From positions 1 through 62,105 of the forward strand of contig JAUQXK010000079.1 in the NCBI GenBank assembly GCA_030834695.1: 62,105 bases of DNA, read 5' to 3'. This DNA comes from Desulfobacterales bacterium (GTDB taxonomy: Bacteria > Desulfobacterota > Desulfobacteria > Desulfobacterales > SpSt-501). Shown here in pieces: positions 7,740 to 17,077 of the stretch (position 1 is the first letter of the stretch; each line of letters starts with the position of its first letter). A model generated the notes under the pieces. The model was not told the origin of the DNA and made no database searches. It saw nothing but the letters and a program-made list of their open reading frames with translations. The translations under genes and the position numbers were made by a program.

Positions 7740-8273
7740 TCAGGCATCCGGAACCTTTCCCGGATCCTTTTTTATCAAACCGGCCCTTTCGAACGCCTTG
7801 AAGGTGCGGTTGCGGGTTTCGTTCGCCTTGAGTTCGTATATCTTTTCCCGGCAAGCCATGTAAACGTCGAAAGCGGCCAGACCCAGCCGGTCGATGCGCG
7901 ACTCGACCTCCAGAAACGACCGCATCCCTTCGGCGTCCTTAAGCTGTTTGTCAAACATATCCCGCAGGATTTTTTTCAGCGCGAAGATGAATGCGGTCGC
8001 CTGGGCTGGCGTCAGGTTCTGGACGGCGCGGATCCGCATCACCGGATCCAGGCACGCATGGATGGCGCCGGCGTCCATGCCCCCCACGAGCTGGTCGAAC
8101 AGGCCTTCCACGCTATTGCGGGTCTGGCTGCCCACCGGATTGGCAAACGGGTCTTTCTGGCTTTGGATGAAAGCGGCGGTATCGGCGGCGTAGGCGTGAA
8201 TAGCGGAATCAAACCATTTGGAGATGACGGTGGGTCTCTGCTTCGTGATCAGATTGACCAATCCCTCTGCCAT
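7740..8273 (-). CDS. RsbRD N-terminal domain-like protein linked to dsr genes
   Basis: This protein of about 177 residues resembles the RsbRD N-terminal domain, a non-heme globin-like helical sensor fold. Its near-complete alpha-helical composition and the motifs RPTVISKWFDSAIHAY, VMRIRAVQNLTPAQATAF and IDRLGLAAFDVYMACREKIY fit that family. Genes of this kind are frequently placed directly before dsrMKJOP in sulfate reducers, as here. I chose the ATG at 8273 because the family begins near MAEGLVNLITK and a GAGAGG sequence lies upstream; an in-frame ATG at 8348 would add 25 residues of unlikely sequence. Its role is unknown: a redox or ligand sensor for the Dsr complex is an inference from position only. 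Confidence 0.75.
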   Translation of the reverse strand: MAEGLVNLITKQRPTVISKWFDSAIHAYAADTAAFIQSQKDPFANPVGSQTRNSVEGLFDQLVGGMDAGAIHACLDPVMRIRAVQNLTPAQATAFIFALKKILRDMFDKQLKDAEGMRSFLEVESRIDRLGLAAFDVYMACREKIYELKANETRNRTFKAFERAGLIKKDPGKVPDA

Positions 8274-8563
8274 AGGTATGACGTTATTCCGCCTCTCGGG
8301 ATCGCAGGATGATCCGTTCGGTAAAACGATTTCGACACGGCAAAACAATCAGTCAATGGAAGGATTTTAATAGACGAGTTCATATTGCCTGTCAAGGACA
8401 AAACCGCCGAAAGACAACGGCCGATGCTGGCTTCGGCACCCACGGCATTCACTCCGGCTTGTGGGGGGAGGCCTAATGTAGTATGGACGGCTGAATTGAT
8501 GAAAATTTGAAGACAATCACTGAGTCAAGCCACCTTTCCGGCATCCAGATCCGGTGCATCACC

Positions 8564-8896
8564 ATGATCGAGAGCTTTTTTTTCTTTATAGGCGGCGTCC
8601 AGCCCAAGATTAAAGTCCTGGAAGAAACCCCCCGGCGCTGCCCGAGGTGCGGCCTGCATCAGGTTTATCTCAAGCGGGTGGATCACTATCTGAGCATTTT
8701 TTTCATCCCGGTGCTCAAGATCAAGACCGGCCAGCCGGTCCTCATCTGCAACCGCTGCGAACGGCACGCCCATGGCTCCGGATCGGACCGGTCCCGTTCT
8801 CAGCCAGCGTCACCCACGACCAAGAGCTGTCGCTTCTGCGACCGGAATTTCCCGGCGGATTACATCTTTTGCCCCATTTGCGGCCGGAAACTCTGA
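8564..8896 (+). CDS. Small zinc-ribbon protein
   Basis: This 110-residue protein has two zinc-binding units. The N-terminal part fits the zinc_ribbon_15 pattern: a hydrophobic start IESFFFFIGGVQPKIKVL, then CPRC at about residue 27, FFIPVLKIKTGQP, then CNRC. After a Ser/Arg/Pro linker a second ribbon follows with CRFC and CPICGRKL at the C-terminus. The first ATG in good family register is 8564; an upstream TTG would add 19 residues with no family support. The function of such proteins is unknown. It is divergent from the RsbRD/dsr unit and lies 48 nt before trmL on the same strand, so the two may be co-transcribed. Confidence 0.7.
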   Translation: MIESFFFFIGGVQPKIKVLEETPRRCPRCGLHQVYLKRVDHYLSIFFIPVLKIKTGQPVLICNRCERHAHGSGSDRSRSQPASPTTKSCRFCDRNFPADYIFCPICGRKL

Positions 8897-8944
8897 CAGA
8901 GGCTGCCGGGCGCTGCCCCGTCGTCGGCCGGATCAAGAACGGAC

Positions 8945-9463
8945 ATGAACCCACCCGCGCAGCCTCGACAACCGCTCCGACCGGAACGCCACGTGGTTTT
9001 CGTAACTCCCGAAATTCACTGGAACACGGGCAACGCCGGCCGTACCTGTCTGGCCGTGGGCGCCCGTCTGCATCTGGTCCAGCCTCTGGGGTTTTCACTG
9101 GACAGCAAAGAGGTCAGGCGGGCAGGTCTGGATTACTGGCAGGAGGTGGACCTTACGGTTTGGGACAGCTTCGATGAAATGATCGCGGCCCTGGCCCCGA
9201 AGCCCGGCGAGGTGGCGGTCTTCAGCAAAGCCGGCGCCCGGAGTTTCTGGGGCCTGCCGCAGATCCAGAGGCTATTCCTGATCTTCGGTTCGGAAACCCG
9301 CGGGCTGCCCGAGTCCATTCTCGCCCGCTACGCTGATTGCACCTATCATATCCCCATCACGGACCGGACCCGCTCCCTGAATCTGTCCACCGCCGCCGGT
9401 ATCGCCCTCTATGAGAGCCTGCGCGGTGCGCCCGCTTTCCACGCCTGGGGGGCGTCCAAATAA
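8945..9463 (+). CDS. trmL: TrmL, tRNA (cytidine/uridine-34-2'-O)-methyltransferase
   Basis: TrmL is a SPOUT-class methyltransferase that 2'-O-methylates the wobble base of certain leucine tRNAs using S-adenosylmethionine. The 172-residue length fits. Motifs seen: the N-terminal EIHWNTGNAGRTCLA, the central IFGSETRGLPESIL, and the C-terminal knot sequence RSLNLSTAAGIALYE, which forms the AdoMet-binding trefoil knot. The ATG at 8945 is preceded only by a weak purine stretch; the usual family start is close to HVVFVTPEI, so 15 or so residues of the N-terminus may be extra. The gene ends just before the first copy of the palindromic repeat. Confidence 0.92.
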   Translation: MNPPAQPRQPLRPERHVVFVTPEIHWNTGNAGRTCLAVGARLHLVQPLGFSLDSKEVRRAGLDYWQEVDLTVWDSFDEMIAALAPKPGEVAVFSKAGARSFWGLPQIQRLFLIFGSETRGLPESILARYADCTYHIPITDRTRSLNLSTAAGIALYESLRGAPAFHAWGASK

Positions 9464-9475
9464 AAGACGGGTATT

Positions 9476-9785
9476 ATTACTCCGGCAATAAGATACGGCA
9501 GGTTCGGCCATATCACTCATCGGCGGGGTGATTTTTCGGCCGCAGCGCGCCGCAACCAAATTTTCAAGTGATTCTGCCACGCCCCCAAGCCGTATAGAGG
9601 AACCGCGCACAGGCAGAGACGGCCGGCGGCTGCGTGGGCATCGGTCCTCCGGGGCTGTTCGGAACCATATGAAGCGGGCTTGCTGCCGTACGAAGGTTCG
9701 TCGAACGGATGGTTGCGGCGCGCTGCGGCCGAAAAATCACCCCCCCGGACTTCGGTTGGAGGTGCACCTGTGTTGCCGGTAGAAT
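9476..9785. repeat. Palindromic repeat family R1, copy 1 (about 310 bp)
   Basis: The element is bounded by imperfect terminal inverted repeats (ATTACTCCGGCAA at 9476-9488; TTGCCGGT-AGAAT at 9773-9785). Inside are two 37-nt complementary arms at 9521-9557 and 9711-9747 (36 of 37 pair) flanking a conserved central segment of about 150 nt. The same architecture recurs near 19553-19800 and 37048-37361. It lies between the convergent trmL and MinD-like genes. No plausible protein is encoded. It could be a MITE-like element or a structured RNA or terminator region. Confidence 0.85.
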
Positions 9786-9791
9786 AAGTTA

Positions 9792-10826
9792 TCAAAGCCT
9801 GGATTTTGGTGCGTTGCTTTCAGGAAATTGAAGAACATGTTTGATCATCAGGGTCGCGCTGTCGGGAATGGGGTTCCTCCAGAATCTGACGATGCGTTCG
9901 GCAATCTTGAGGATGTTGCGGGCGGCCATGTTTTCACGGAAGCCGGTCAGAAATGGTTTTCGGGCTGCGAGCGCACGCCGCACGCCAGAATCATGAAACA
10001 CAAACCCGAAAAAGTCGGGTTCGACTCCCAGCACCTCGGCCAGACTTTCGCGGATGCCGAGCGCCATCCGGGATTCCTCCGGCCCCGATCCCATGTTGAA
10101 CAGCACCCGCGGCCGGATGCCTTCGAAGGCCCCGGCGAAGGCCTGCCCGGCTGCCGCGTCCTGTTCCATCATCCGGGCTTTCAGGCCGTTCAGCGTGGCC
10201 GGCAGGCGCTCCATGGGCTGCTGCAGAAGCGCCTTGAACAGTGGACGCAACGGCTTGAAACCGTTGACAGAAAGCTGCCGATCGATGCGCCGCAGCAGGT
10301 GGTTCTTCAAAAACACCTGCATGCCCATGACAGACGGCAGCTCGGGAGTCGTCACCAATATGCCTGTCGGTGCGCAGGCAAAAAAATCCAGCGTGTTGAA
10401 GGCCGTCCCGGCCCCGAGATCAAGCAGGATGTACTCGGCCGGCAGCGATCGAAGATGTCGAATCAGTTTTTGTTTCTGCGCACTGCCCAGGTTGGCGAGG
10501 AAGGGCGTCCGGCCGTCCCCCGGCAGGAAACGCAGGTTGGGCACGCCGGCGTCGACCAGCAGCTCCTCCAGCGCCGGCGCCGCACCGTGGATGAAATCCC
10601 CGACTCCGGGATGGCGGTTTGCCAGCCCCAGGAAGGTATGCAGATTGGACCCGCCCAAGTCCAGATCGACCGCTATGGTTGGATGGCCCATTTCAGCCAG
10701 GGCGATAGCAAGATTCGCCGTGAGGAAGGATTTACCGACCCCGCCCTTCCCGGACGCGACGGGAATGATTACGGGATGCGGTCGCGCAACGGCCAAATGC
10801 AGGGGTTCGCCGGCGTTTCGGGCCAT
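9792..10826 (-). CDS. MinD/ParA-family ATPase (FleN-like)
   Basis: This 344-residue protein is a deviant Walker-A ATPase of the MinD/ParA/FleN group. Motifs: SGKGGVGKSFLTANLAIALA near residues 24-43, VDLDLGGSNLHTFLG as the switch-I type Asp segment, and LLDLGAGTAFNTLDFF for Walker B. The C-terminal 100 residues are helical with AARKPFLTGFRENMAARNI. Members act as ATP-dependent positioning or regulatory switches on the membrane or on flagellar and chromosome partners. No partner (minC, parB, flagellar genes) is nearby, so its target cannot be deduced. It is divergent from clpB across about 100 bp and converges with trmL across repeat R1. Confidence 0.85.
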   Translation of the reverse strand: MARNAGEPLHLAVARPHPVIIPVASGKGGVGKSFLTANLAIALAEMGHPTIAVDLDLGGSNLHTFLGLANRHPGVGDFIHGAAPALEELLVDAGVPNLRFLPGDGRTPFLANLGSAQKQKLIRHLRSLPAEYILLDLGAGTAFNTLDFFACAPTGILVTTPELPSVMGMQVFLKNHLLRRIDRQLSVNGFKPLRPLFKALLQQPMERLPATLNGLKARMMEQDAAAGQAFAGAFEGIRPRVLFNMGSGPEESRMALGIRESLAEVLGVEPDFFGFVFHDSGVRRALAARKPFLTGFRENMAARNILKIAERIVRFWRNPIPDSATLMIKHVLQFPESNAPKSRL

Positions 10827-10844
10827 TCGATCACCTTTGACGGT

Positions 10845-10872
10845 TTGACATGAGGGGGAGGGTGATTATTGT
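10845..10872 (+). promoter_or_regulatory. Candidate sigma-70-type promoter of clpB
   Basis: A perfect -35 hexamer TTGACA (10845-10850) is followed after 16 nt by TATTGT (10867-10872, four of six matches to the -10 consensus). It lies about 58 nt upstream of the clpB start. I see no CIRCE element and no clear sigma-32 pattern here, though clpB genes often have one. Confidence 0.4.
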
Positions 10873-10929
10873 TTCATGCAAATTTTAGACCAATAAAGTC
10901 GAATACGATCAGACACTTGAGGAGGCAAG

Positions 10930-13518
10930 ATGCGGTTTGACCGATTTACAATTAAATCACAGGAAGTTATCCAACAAGCCCAGTCGCTGGCGGCGCAGTA
11001 CGGCAACCAGCAGATCGAGCCAGAGCACCTGCTGGGCGCCATGATTGCCGACAGGGAGGGCACGGCCGTCGCCATCCTGCGCAAGCTCGGGGTCGAGCCG
11101 GAGGGCCTTGCAGCGGAGGCGCTGCAGGGGATCGAACGGCTCCCGAAGGTAAGCGGTGCCGGCATGGGCGAGGCCTACCTTTCCGGCCGGGCCAAGGCGG
11201 TGCTGGAGGCGGCTTTCACCGGGGCCACGCAGATGAAAGACGAGTATGTCAGCGTGGAACACATCCTTCTGGCGATCATCGGGGAAAAAGGCGGAGAGGC
11301 CGGCCGAATCCTGTCCCGGGCGGGACTTACGCGCGAAGCCGTTTTCAAAGCGCTGCAGGATATCCGCGGCAGCCAACGCATCACCGATCCCAACCCTGAA
11401 GAAAAATACCAGGCTCTCAAACGATTCAGCCGCGATCTTACGGACCTGGCCCGTCAGGGCAAACTCGACCCGGTCATCGGTCGGGACGAGGAGATCCGGC
11501 GCGTGGTTCAGGTACTCTCCCGGCGCACGAAGAACAACCCGGTGCTGATCGGCGAACCGGGCGTCGGCAAGACCGCCATCGTGGAGGGGTTGGCCCAGCG
11601 CATCGTGGCCGGCGACGTATCCGAAACGCTCAAGAACCGGCGCCTGGTGGCGCTTGACATGGGCGCGCTCGTGGCCGGCGCCAAATACCGCGGGGAGTTC
11701 GAAGACCGGCTCAAGGCGGTGCTGAAAGAGGTGGAAAGCGCCGAAGGCCAGATCATTCTCTTCATCGACGAACTGCACACGGTGGTGGGGGCCGGCGCCG
11801 CCGAGGGCGCGGTGGACGCCTCCAACATGCTCAAGCCGGCCCTGGCGCGCGGGCTTCTGCGCTGTGTCGGCGCCACCACGCTGAACGAATACCGCAAATA
11901 CATCGAAAAGGACGCGGCCCTCGAGCGGCGCTTCCAGCCGGTGATGGTGCGGGAGCCGAGCGTCGAGGACACCATTTCGATCCTGCGCGGCCTGAAGGAG
12001 AAGCACGAGGTGCACCACGGGGTGCGCATCAAGGACGCGGCCATCGTGGCTGCGGCCACCCTCTCGCACCGGTACATCTCGGACCGGTTCCTGCCGGACA
12101 AGGCCATTGACCTGATCGACGAATGCGCTTCGAAGCTGCGCATCGAGATCGACAGCATGCCGGCCGAGATCGACGAGATCCAGCGCCGGGTCACCCAGGC
12201 CGAGATAGAACGCCAGGCTTTAAAAAAAGAGACCGATCCGGCCGCGCGCGAGCGCCTGACCCGGCTGGAAGCCGAGCTGGCGGAGATGAACGCCGAACTT
12301 GCCCGGATGAAGGGGCACTGGCAGAAAGAAAAGGAGCTGATCCAGGACATCCGCGCGATCAAGGGCGAACAGGAGCAGCTCCACTCGGAAGCGCAGCTGG
12401 CCGAGCGCGAGGGCAACCTCGCGCGCGTGGCCGAAATCCGCTACGGGCGGCTGATCGAGCTTCAAAAAAACCTGCAGGCCGCCAATCAGCGCCTGTCCGA
12501 TCTGCAGGCGGGCAGCCAGATGCTCAAGGAGGAAGTCGACGACGAGGACGTAGCCGAGGTGGTGTCCCGCTGGACGGGCATCCCGGTGACCCGGATGCTG
12601 GAGGGTGAACGCGACAAACTCGTGCGCATGGAGGAGCGCCTGCAGCGGCGCGTCATCGGCCAGGCGGAGGCGGTGACCGCGGTTTCGGACGCCGTGCGCC
12701 GGGCCCGCTCGGGCCTCCAGGACCCCAACCGGCCGATCGGCTCCTTCATCTTCATGGGGCCGACCGGCGTCGGCAAGACCGAGCTCGCCAAGGCGCTCGC
12801 CGAGTTCATCTTCGACAGCGAGCAGGCCATGGTGCGGGTGGACATGTCCGAGTTCATGGAAAAGCATTCCGTCTCCCGGCTGATCGGAGCGCCTCCGGGC
12901 TACGTGGGCTACGAGGAGGGCGGCTATCTGACCGAAGCCGTGCGGCGGCGGCCCTATTCGGTGGTGCTCTTCGACGAAATCGAGAAGGCCCATCCCGAGG
13001 TGTTCAATGTTCTGCTGCAGATTTTGGACGACGGACGCATGACCGACGGCCACGGCCGCACCGTGGACTTCAAGAACACCATCATCATCATGACGTCCAA
13101 CGTGGGCAGCCAGTGGATCCAGGAACTGGGGGCGCGCGATCGGACGGAGATGGAGCAGCGGGTCATGGACGCCCTGCGGGCGACCTTCAAGCCGGAGTTT
13201 CTGAACCGCATCGACGAGATCATCATCTTCCACAACCTGACGCCGGAGCAGATCGGCGCCATCGTGGAAATTCAGATCGAGCGCCTGGCCCGGCGCCTGG
13301 CGGAGCGCAAGATTGCGCTGCGGCTGACCGATGGGGCCAAACAGCTCATCGGCCGCAAGGGCTACGACCCGGTCTACGGCGCCCGGCCGCTCAAACGCGC
13401 CATCCAGCAGTCCATCGAAAACCCCCTGGCCGTCGAGATTCTCAAAGGCCGGTTCCCGGAAGGCACCGAGATCCTGGCGGATGCCGAAGGCGGCCGGATT
13501 ACGTTCACCCGGAAATAA
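10930..13518 (+). CDS. clpB: ClpB, ATP-dependent protein disaggregase
   Basis: ClpB is the cytoplasmic AAA+ disaggregase that works with DnaK/DnaJ/GrpE to rescue aggregated proteins. At 862 residues it is full length. Domain order: Clp N-domain repeats 1-150 ([16 protein letters not shown]), first AAA+ module with Walker A GEPGVGKT near 207-214 and Walker [10 protein letters not shown], coiled-coil middle domain about 400-530, second AAA+ module with Walker A GPTGVGKT near 610-617 and [10 protein letters not shown], then the C-terminal D2-small domain. The long middle domain distinguishes it from ClpA and ClpC. The start follows a GAGGAGGC ribosome binding site. It is the first gene of its strand after a divergent promoter region. 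Confidence 0.98.
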   Translation: MRFDRFTIKSQEVIQQAQSLAAQYGNQQIEPEHLLGAMIADREGTAVAILRKLGVEPEGLAAEALQGIERLPKVSGAGMGEAYLSGRAKAVLEAAFTGATQMKDEYVSVEHILLAIIGEKGGEAGRILSRAGLTREAVFKALQDIRGSQRITDPNPEEKYQALKRFSRDLTDLARQGKLDPVIGRDEEIRRVVQVLSRRTKNNPVLIGEPGVGKTAIVEGLAQRIVAGDVSETLKNRRLVALDMGALVAGAKYRGEFEDRLKAVLKEVESAEGQIILFIDELHTVVGAGAAEGAVDASNMLKPALARGLLRCVGATTLNEYRKYIEKDAALERRFQPVMVREPSVEDTISILRGLKEKHEVHHGVRIKDAAIVAAATLSHRYISDRFLPDKAIDLIDECASKLRIEIDSMPAEIDEIQRRVTQAEIERQALKKETDPAARERLTRLEAELAEMNAELARMKGHWQKEKELIQDIRAIKGEQEQLHSEAQLAEREGNLARVAEIRYGRLIELQKNLQAANQRLSDLQAGSQMLKEEVDDEDVAEVVSRWTGIPVTRMLEGERDKLVRMEERLQRRVIGQAEAVTAVSDAVRRARSGLQDPNRPIGSFIFMGPTGVGKTELAKALAEFIFDSEQAMVRVDMSEFMEKHSVSRLIGAPPGYVGYEEGGYLTEAVRRRPYSVVLFDEIEKAHPEVFNVLLQILDDGRMTDGHGRTVDFKNTIIIMTSNVGSQWIQELGARDRTEMEQRVMDALRATFKPEFLNRIDEIIIFHNLTPEQIGAIVEIQIERLARRLAERKIALRLTDGAKQLIGRKGYDPVYGARPLKRAIQQSIENPLAVEILKGRFPEGTEILADAEGGRITFTRK

Positions 13519-13534
13519 GGGTTTGTGCCTGCTA

Positions 13535-13561
13535 CCCCGCCCTTCCGACGGAAGGCCGGGG
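13535..13561 (+). other. Hairpin downstream of clpB
   Basis: A 12-bp stem with one mismatch (arms 13535-13546 and 13550-13561) and a 3-nt GAC loop lies 17 nt after the clpB stop. There is no T-run, so it may stabilise the 3' end or act with Rho rather than being a classical terminator. Confidence 0.45.
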
Positions 13562-13635
13562 CATGATCAAAGATCTTGTAATCACCGCCGCGGGAAATTA
13601 TGATCCGAAGCCGACACGAAAGGCGCGTGAGCGAG

Positions 13636-14691
13636 ATGAAGGCTTCCACCAAGGAAAAACTGCGCGACTTCTACCAGCAGTTTTCAGCGAGCGACCAGGT
13701 GCTGGTGGTCATTTCCGCGGATCCCGATGCGATCGCCAGCGCCCTGGCGGTGAGCCGGCTGCTCGCGGGCCGAGCAGCCGGTGTGACGCTGTCCAACGTC
13801 AACCAGGTCAACCGGCCGGACAATCTGGCCATGATCCGCCTGCTGAAAGTGTCCCTGGTGCCCTTCAGCGATCTACAGATCGAACGTTTTTCCAAAATGG
13901 TCATCGTCGATTCGCAACCGAGCCACAGCGAAACCATGGCCGGACTGCGGCCGCACGTCGTCATCGATCATCATCCCGACAGCGGCTACCGGGCGCCGTT
14001 CACCGACATCCGCCCGAACTACGGCGCCACCGCCACCATTTTGACCGAATACCTGCGAGCGGCGCGGATCGCGCCCGCCCAAAACCTGGCTACGGCCCTC
14101 TACCACGCCATCAAAACGGACACCGACGACTTCAAGCGCCAGACCCTCGCCGAGGATCTGCAGGCGTTTCAATACCTGTTCCGCCGGGCCAACATGCAGT
14201 TGGCGCGGCGGATCGCGCAGGCCGATCTGCGGCTGGATTATCTCAAGTATTTCAAAACCGCGCTTCAATACATGCGCCTGCGCAAAGGCCGGGTGTTCGT
14301 TCACCTCGGAACGGTCGTCAACCCCGACGTGTGCGTGGTCATTGCGGACTTTTTCATGCGGATCCACACGGTGAGCTGGAGCATCGTCTCCGGGATCTGC
14401 GAGAAGAAACTGGTCATCATTCTGCGCAACGACGGCGCCCGCAAAAACGCCGGGCGGGTCGCCAAACAGGGCTTCGGCGGTTTTGGATCGGCCGGCGGGC
14501 ACAAGAGCATGGCCCGGGCCGAGATCAGCCTGACCGATGCCCGCGAGCCTGCCGTCGACTTCAAGGACCCGCAAAAATTGGTGAACTGGATCATCACCCG
14601 CACGGAAAAGCGGACGCTGCGCAAGGCGGTCGGCATGAAGCCGGAAGCAGCCGCCAAGACTGTTTCCGTCGAGAGCAAGGCCAATGGATAA
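13636..14691 (+). CDS. DHH-family phosphoesterase (NrnA-like)
   Basis: This protein of about 351 residues is a DHH/DHHA1 phosphoesterase of the NrnA type, whose members hydrolyse short oligoribonucleotides, pAp or cyclic-dinucleotide products. Motifs: the first Asp motif ISADPDAIASA, the IVDSQPS segment, the DHH motif VVIDHHPDSGYR, an ALYHAIKTDTDDF segment, and a C-terminal DHHA1 glycine-rich GGFGSAGGHKSMA. The start codon is uncertain: the ATG at 13600 would add 12 residues, and neither has a strong ribosome binding site. I prefer MKASTKEKLRDF at 13636. Its 3' end overlaps the next gene by 8 nt, indicating an operon. The first motif lacks the usual HxxxD histidine (ISADPDAI rather than a SHxxPDGD form), a notable substitution that could affect metal binding. 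Confidence 0.85.
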   Translation: MKASTKEKLRDFYQQFSASDQVLVVISADPDAIASALAVSRLLAGRAAGVTLSNVNQVNRPDNLAMIRLLKVSLVPFSDLQIERFSKMVIVDSQPSHSETMAGLRPHVVIDHHPDSGYRAPFTDIRPNYGATATILTEYLRAARIAPAQNLATALYHAIKTDTDDFKRQTLAEDLQAFQYLFRRANMQLARRIAQADLRLDYLKYFKTALQYMRLRKGRVFVHLGTVVNPDVCVVIADFFMRIHTVSWSIVSGICEKKLVIILRNDGARKNAGRVAKQGFGGFGSAGGHKSMARAEISLTDAREPAVDFKDPQKLVNWIITRTEKRTLRKAVGMKPEAAAKTVSVESKANG

Positions 14692-15472
14692 GGCATCCTC
14701 GGATATCACGGTAACGGTGCTGGGCTCCGGAACCTGCGTGCCCAGCCTGGCGCGCGGATCCTGTTCGGTGTTGGTGGAAACGGGCGGACGCAAATGGCTG
14801 ATCGACTCCGGCGCCGGGACCCTGAGACGTCTGCTGGAAGCCGGCTCGACCATCGCCGAGCTCTCCTATCTGTTTTACAGCCATCTTCACCCCGACCACA
14901 CCTCGGACTTGGTCCCCCTGCTCTTCGCCACGAAATACCCGGACGGCATCACCCGCAGCGAAGCGCTCACCATCGTGGCCGGCCAAGGGTTTGCGGACTT
15001 CTTCCAACGCTTGAAAAACGTATACGGCAACTGGATCGAGCTCGGCAGCGACATGCTCCGGATCGTCGAGATGAGCACCGGCGGCCGCGACCACGTGCGG
15101 CTGGCGGGGATCGACATCCACACCGCGCCGGTGGAGCACAGCCCGCAGAGCATCGCTTTTCGCATCACGAGCCCGGGCGGCCGGCGCCTGGTCTACTCCG
15201 GCGACACGGACATGAGCGAATCGCTGGTCGAACTTGCGCGCGCGGCCGATCTTCTGATATGTGAGTCTGCCTTTCCCGAAGGCCAGAAGGTGCGCGGGCA
15301 CCTGACCCCGGCCATGGCGGGCGACATCGCCGCCCGAGCCGGGGTGCGCCGGCTGATGCTGACGCACTTCTACCCGGCCTGCGACCAGGCCGACATCGAA
15401 GGGGAATGCCGTCGGACCTACGACGGCCCGCTGATTTTAGCACGGGATTTGATGCGCCTGACTTTGGATTGA
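14684..15472 (+). CDS. MBL-fold metallo-hydrolase (RNase Z-like)
   Basis: This 262-residue protein has a metallo-beta-lactamase fold. The metal-binding motif HLHPDHTSDL lies near residue 68, the conserved YSGDTDMSE around residue 170 supplies the bridging Asp, and LTHFYPACD near the C-terminus supplies the last His. The opening VTVLGSGTCVPSLARGSCSV is the typical beta-strand and substrate-loop start of RNase Z-like hydrolases. It lacks the long exosite insertion of tRNase Z, so a general phosphodiesterase or lactonase role is equally possible. The start overlaps the stop of the DHH phosphoesterase gene. Two linked hydrolases of RNA-like substrates would make sense in nucleotide turnover, but this is an inference. 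Confidence 0.85.
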   Translation: MDKASSDITVTVLGSGTCVPSLARGSCSVLVETGGRKWLIDSGAGTLRRLLEAGSTIAELSYLFYSHLHPDHTSDLVPLLFATKYPDGITRSEALTIVAGQGFADFFQRLKNVYGNWIELGSDMLRIVEMSTGGRDHVRLAGIDIHTAPVEHSPQSIAFRITSPGGRRLVYSGDTDMSESLVELARAADLLICESAFPEGQKVRGHLTPAMAGDIAARAGVRRLMLTHFYPACDQADIEGECRRTYDGPLILARDLMRLTLD

Positions 15473-15571
15473 ACGTTGGATACTTAAGCGCCATCCTTAC
15501 CATTTGAAACGATGCTCGATAACCCTTGTTGTCTTTTTTCCAGCATCGCGTATCGAGTATCTGAAAATAAG

Positions 15572-16237
15572 ATGAAATACTTTCCTATCCAGTTGGACAT
15601 CCGCGGGCGCCGCTGCCTGGTGGTCGGCGGAGGCGGCGTCGGCACCCGCAAGGCCAAGTCGCTGATCGCCTGCGGCGGCCGGGTCACGGTGGTCAGCCCG
15701 ACGGTTACGGGCGAACTGCGGGACTTGGCGGTCGCCGACTCCCTTACGCTGCTGCAGCGGGAGTACGACCGCGCCGATTTGCAGGGCGTGTTTCTGGTGA
15801 TGGGAGCGACCGACGACGAGATGCTCAACCGCCGCATCCGCACCGATGCCGAGCGTCTGAAGATCCTCTGCAACATTGCCGACCGGCCCGAGCAGTGCGA
15901 TTTCATCCTGCCGGCGGTGGTTCAACGGGGCGATCTGGTCGTCACGGTCTCCACCTCGGGCCGGAGTCCGGCCCTGGCCAAGAAGCTGCGCCAGGACCTG
16001 CAGGCGCAGTTCGGTGACGAGTATACGGTGTTTCTCGACCTGATGGGGGCGATCCGCAAGCGGTTGCTCGCCGAGGCGCATGCGCCCGAGGAGCACAAAC
16101 CGATCTTCGAACGGCTGGTCCGCAGCGACATCCTGGCCTGGATCCGCGATGGCCGCCGCAGTGAGATCGACCGCCTGCTGGCCGAAATCCTCGGCGACGG
16201 CTGGCGCGCGGATGACCTTCTCGCGACAAGCCGTTAA
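15572..16237 (+). CDS. Precorrin-2 dehydrogenase / sirohydrochlorin ferrochelatase (siroheme synthase N-domain)
   Basis: This 221-residue protein oxidises precorrin-2 to sirohydrochlorin with NAD and may insert iron to make siroheme, the cofactor of dissimilatory sulfite reductase. The NAD-binding motif VVGGGGVGTRKAKSL lies near residue 15; VSPTVTGEL and NIADRPEQCDFILPAVVQRGDL with VSTSGRSPALAKKLR complete the CysG_N/Met8 signature. I start at MKYFPIQLDI (15572), the usual family N-terminus. It is the first gene of a tetrapyrrole cluster with a CcsA-like protein and hemA. The link to siroheme demand from sulfite reduction is inferred from the dsr genes nearby. Confidence 0.93.
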   Translation: MKYFPIQLDIRGRRCLVVGGGGVGTRKAKSLIACGGRVTVVSPTVTGELRDLAVADSLTLLQREYDRADLQGVFLVMGATDDEMLNRRIRTDAERLKILCNIADRPEQCDFILPAVVQRGDLVVTVSTSGRSPALAKKLRQDLQAQFGDEYTVFLDLMGAIRKRLLAEAHAPEEHKPIFERLVRSDILAWIRDGRRSEIDRLLAEILGDGWRADDLLATSR

Positions 16238-16245
16238 CCCCTACG

Positions 16246-17076
16246 ATGGTTGACTCCATGGAAGCCGCGATCGTTATCAGCATTCTGTTGTACCTGCTCA
16301 GCGCGGCCGGTTACCTGGCCTATTTTCTGCTCCAAAAGAGCTATCTGCAGCGGGCCGGCATCATCGTGCTGCTGGGTGGTTTCATCTTCCACACGGCCGC
16401 GCTCGTGCTGGACGGCATTCAGCAGGGCCACCTTCCGGCCTCCAACATGCGCGAGACCCTGTCGCTGGCCGGCTGGGCTACGGCCGGCGTCTTCATCCTG
16501 CTCAACTACCGCTACCGCCTGAAGATCCTGGGCGTATATGCCGCACCGTTTGTCGCGCTGATCATGGTGGTCGTGTCCCAGCTTCCCGACGAACCCGCGC
16601 AGGCCACCCGCCTGTTCAAGAGCTTCTGGCTGGTGGCCCACGTGACCGTGATTTTCATCGGAGAGGCGGCGTTCGCCCTGGCCTGCGGGGTCGGCATCCT
16701 TTATCTGCTTCAGGAGAACTCGATCAAAACCAAGAAGCGCCGCTTCTTTTTTAAGCGTCTGCCGTCGCTGGACCTGCTGGATTCCACCGGCTACGCCTGC
16801 ATCGTGGTGGGGTTCACCATGTTGACCATCGGGCTCATCACCGGACTGATCTACGCCAAATCCGTCTGGGGACGGTTCTGGAGCTGGGATCCCAAGGAGG
16901 TCTGGTCGGGCATCGCCTGGCTGTTCTACGCCGCGCTGCTGCACGAACGCCTGACCGTCGGCTGGCGCGGCCGGCGGTCGGCCATCATGGCGATTATCGG
17001 CTTCGGGGTGCTGCTGTTTACCTTCCTGGGCGTTAACCTTTTCATGGAAGGCCATCACAAGGAGTTTACGAAATAG
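16246..17076 (+). CDS. CcsA/HemX-family cytochrome c assembly membrane protein
   Basis: This 276-residue integral membrane protein has about eight hydrophobic helices and belongs to the CcsA/CcmC/HemX superfamily of heme-handling proteins. The tryptophan-rich motif GRFWSWDPKEVWSGIAWL near residue 205 is the family's heme-binding signature, and histidines such as those in VAHVTVIFIG and MEGHHKE could be axial ligands. It starts 8 nt after the precorrin-2 dehydrogenase gene and is followed by hemA. The same gene order (CcsA-like protein before hemA) is common in this phylum, where the protein is often called HemX. Whether it delivers heme for cytochrome c assembly or influences HemA levels cannot be told from sequence. 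Confidence 0.9.
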   Translation: MVDSMEAAIVISILLYLLSAAGYLAYFLLQKSYLQRAGIIVLLGGFIFHTAALVLDGIQQGHLPASNMRETLSLAGWATAGVFILLNYRYRLKILGVYAAPFVALIMVVVSQLPDEPAQATRLFKSFWLVAHVTVIFIGEAAFALACGVGILYLLQENSIKTKKRRFFFKRLPSLDLLDSTGYACIVVGFTMLTIGLITGLIYAKSVWGRFWSWDPKEVWSGIAWLFYAALLHERLTVGWRGRRSAIMAIIGFGVLLFTFLGVNLFMEGHHKEFTK

Positions 17077-17077
17077 T

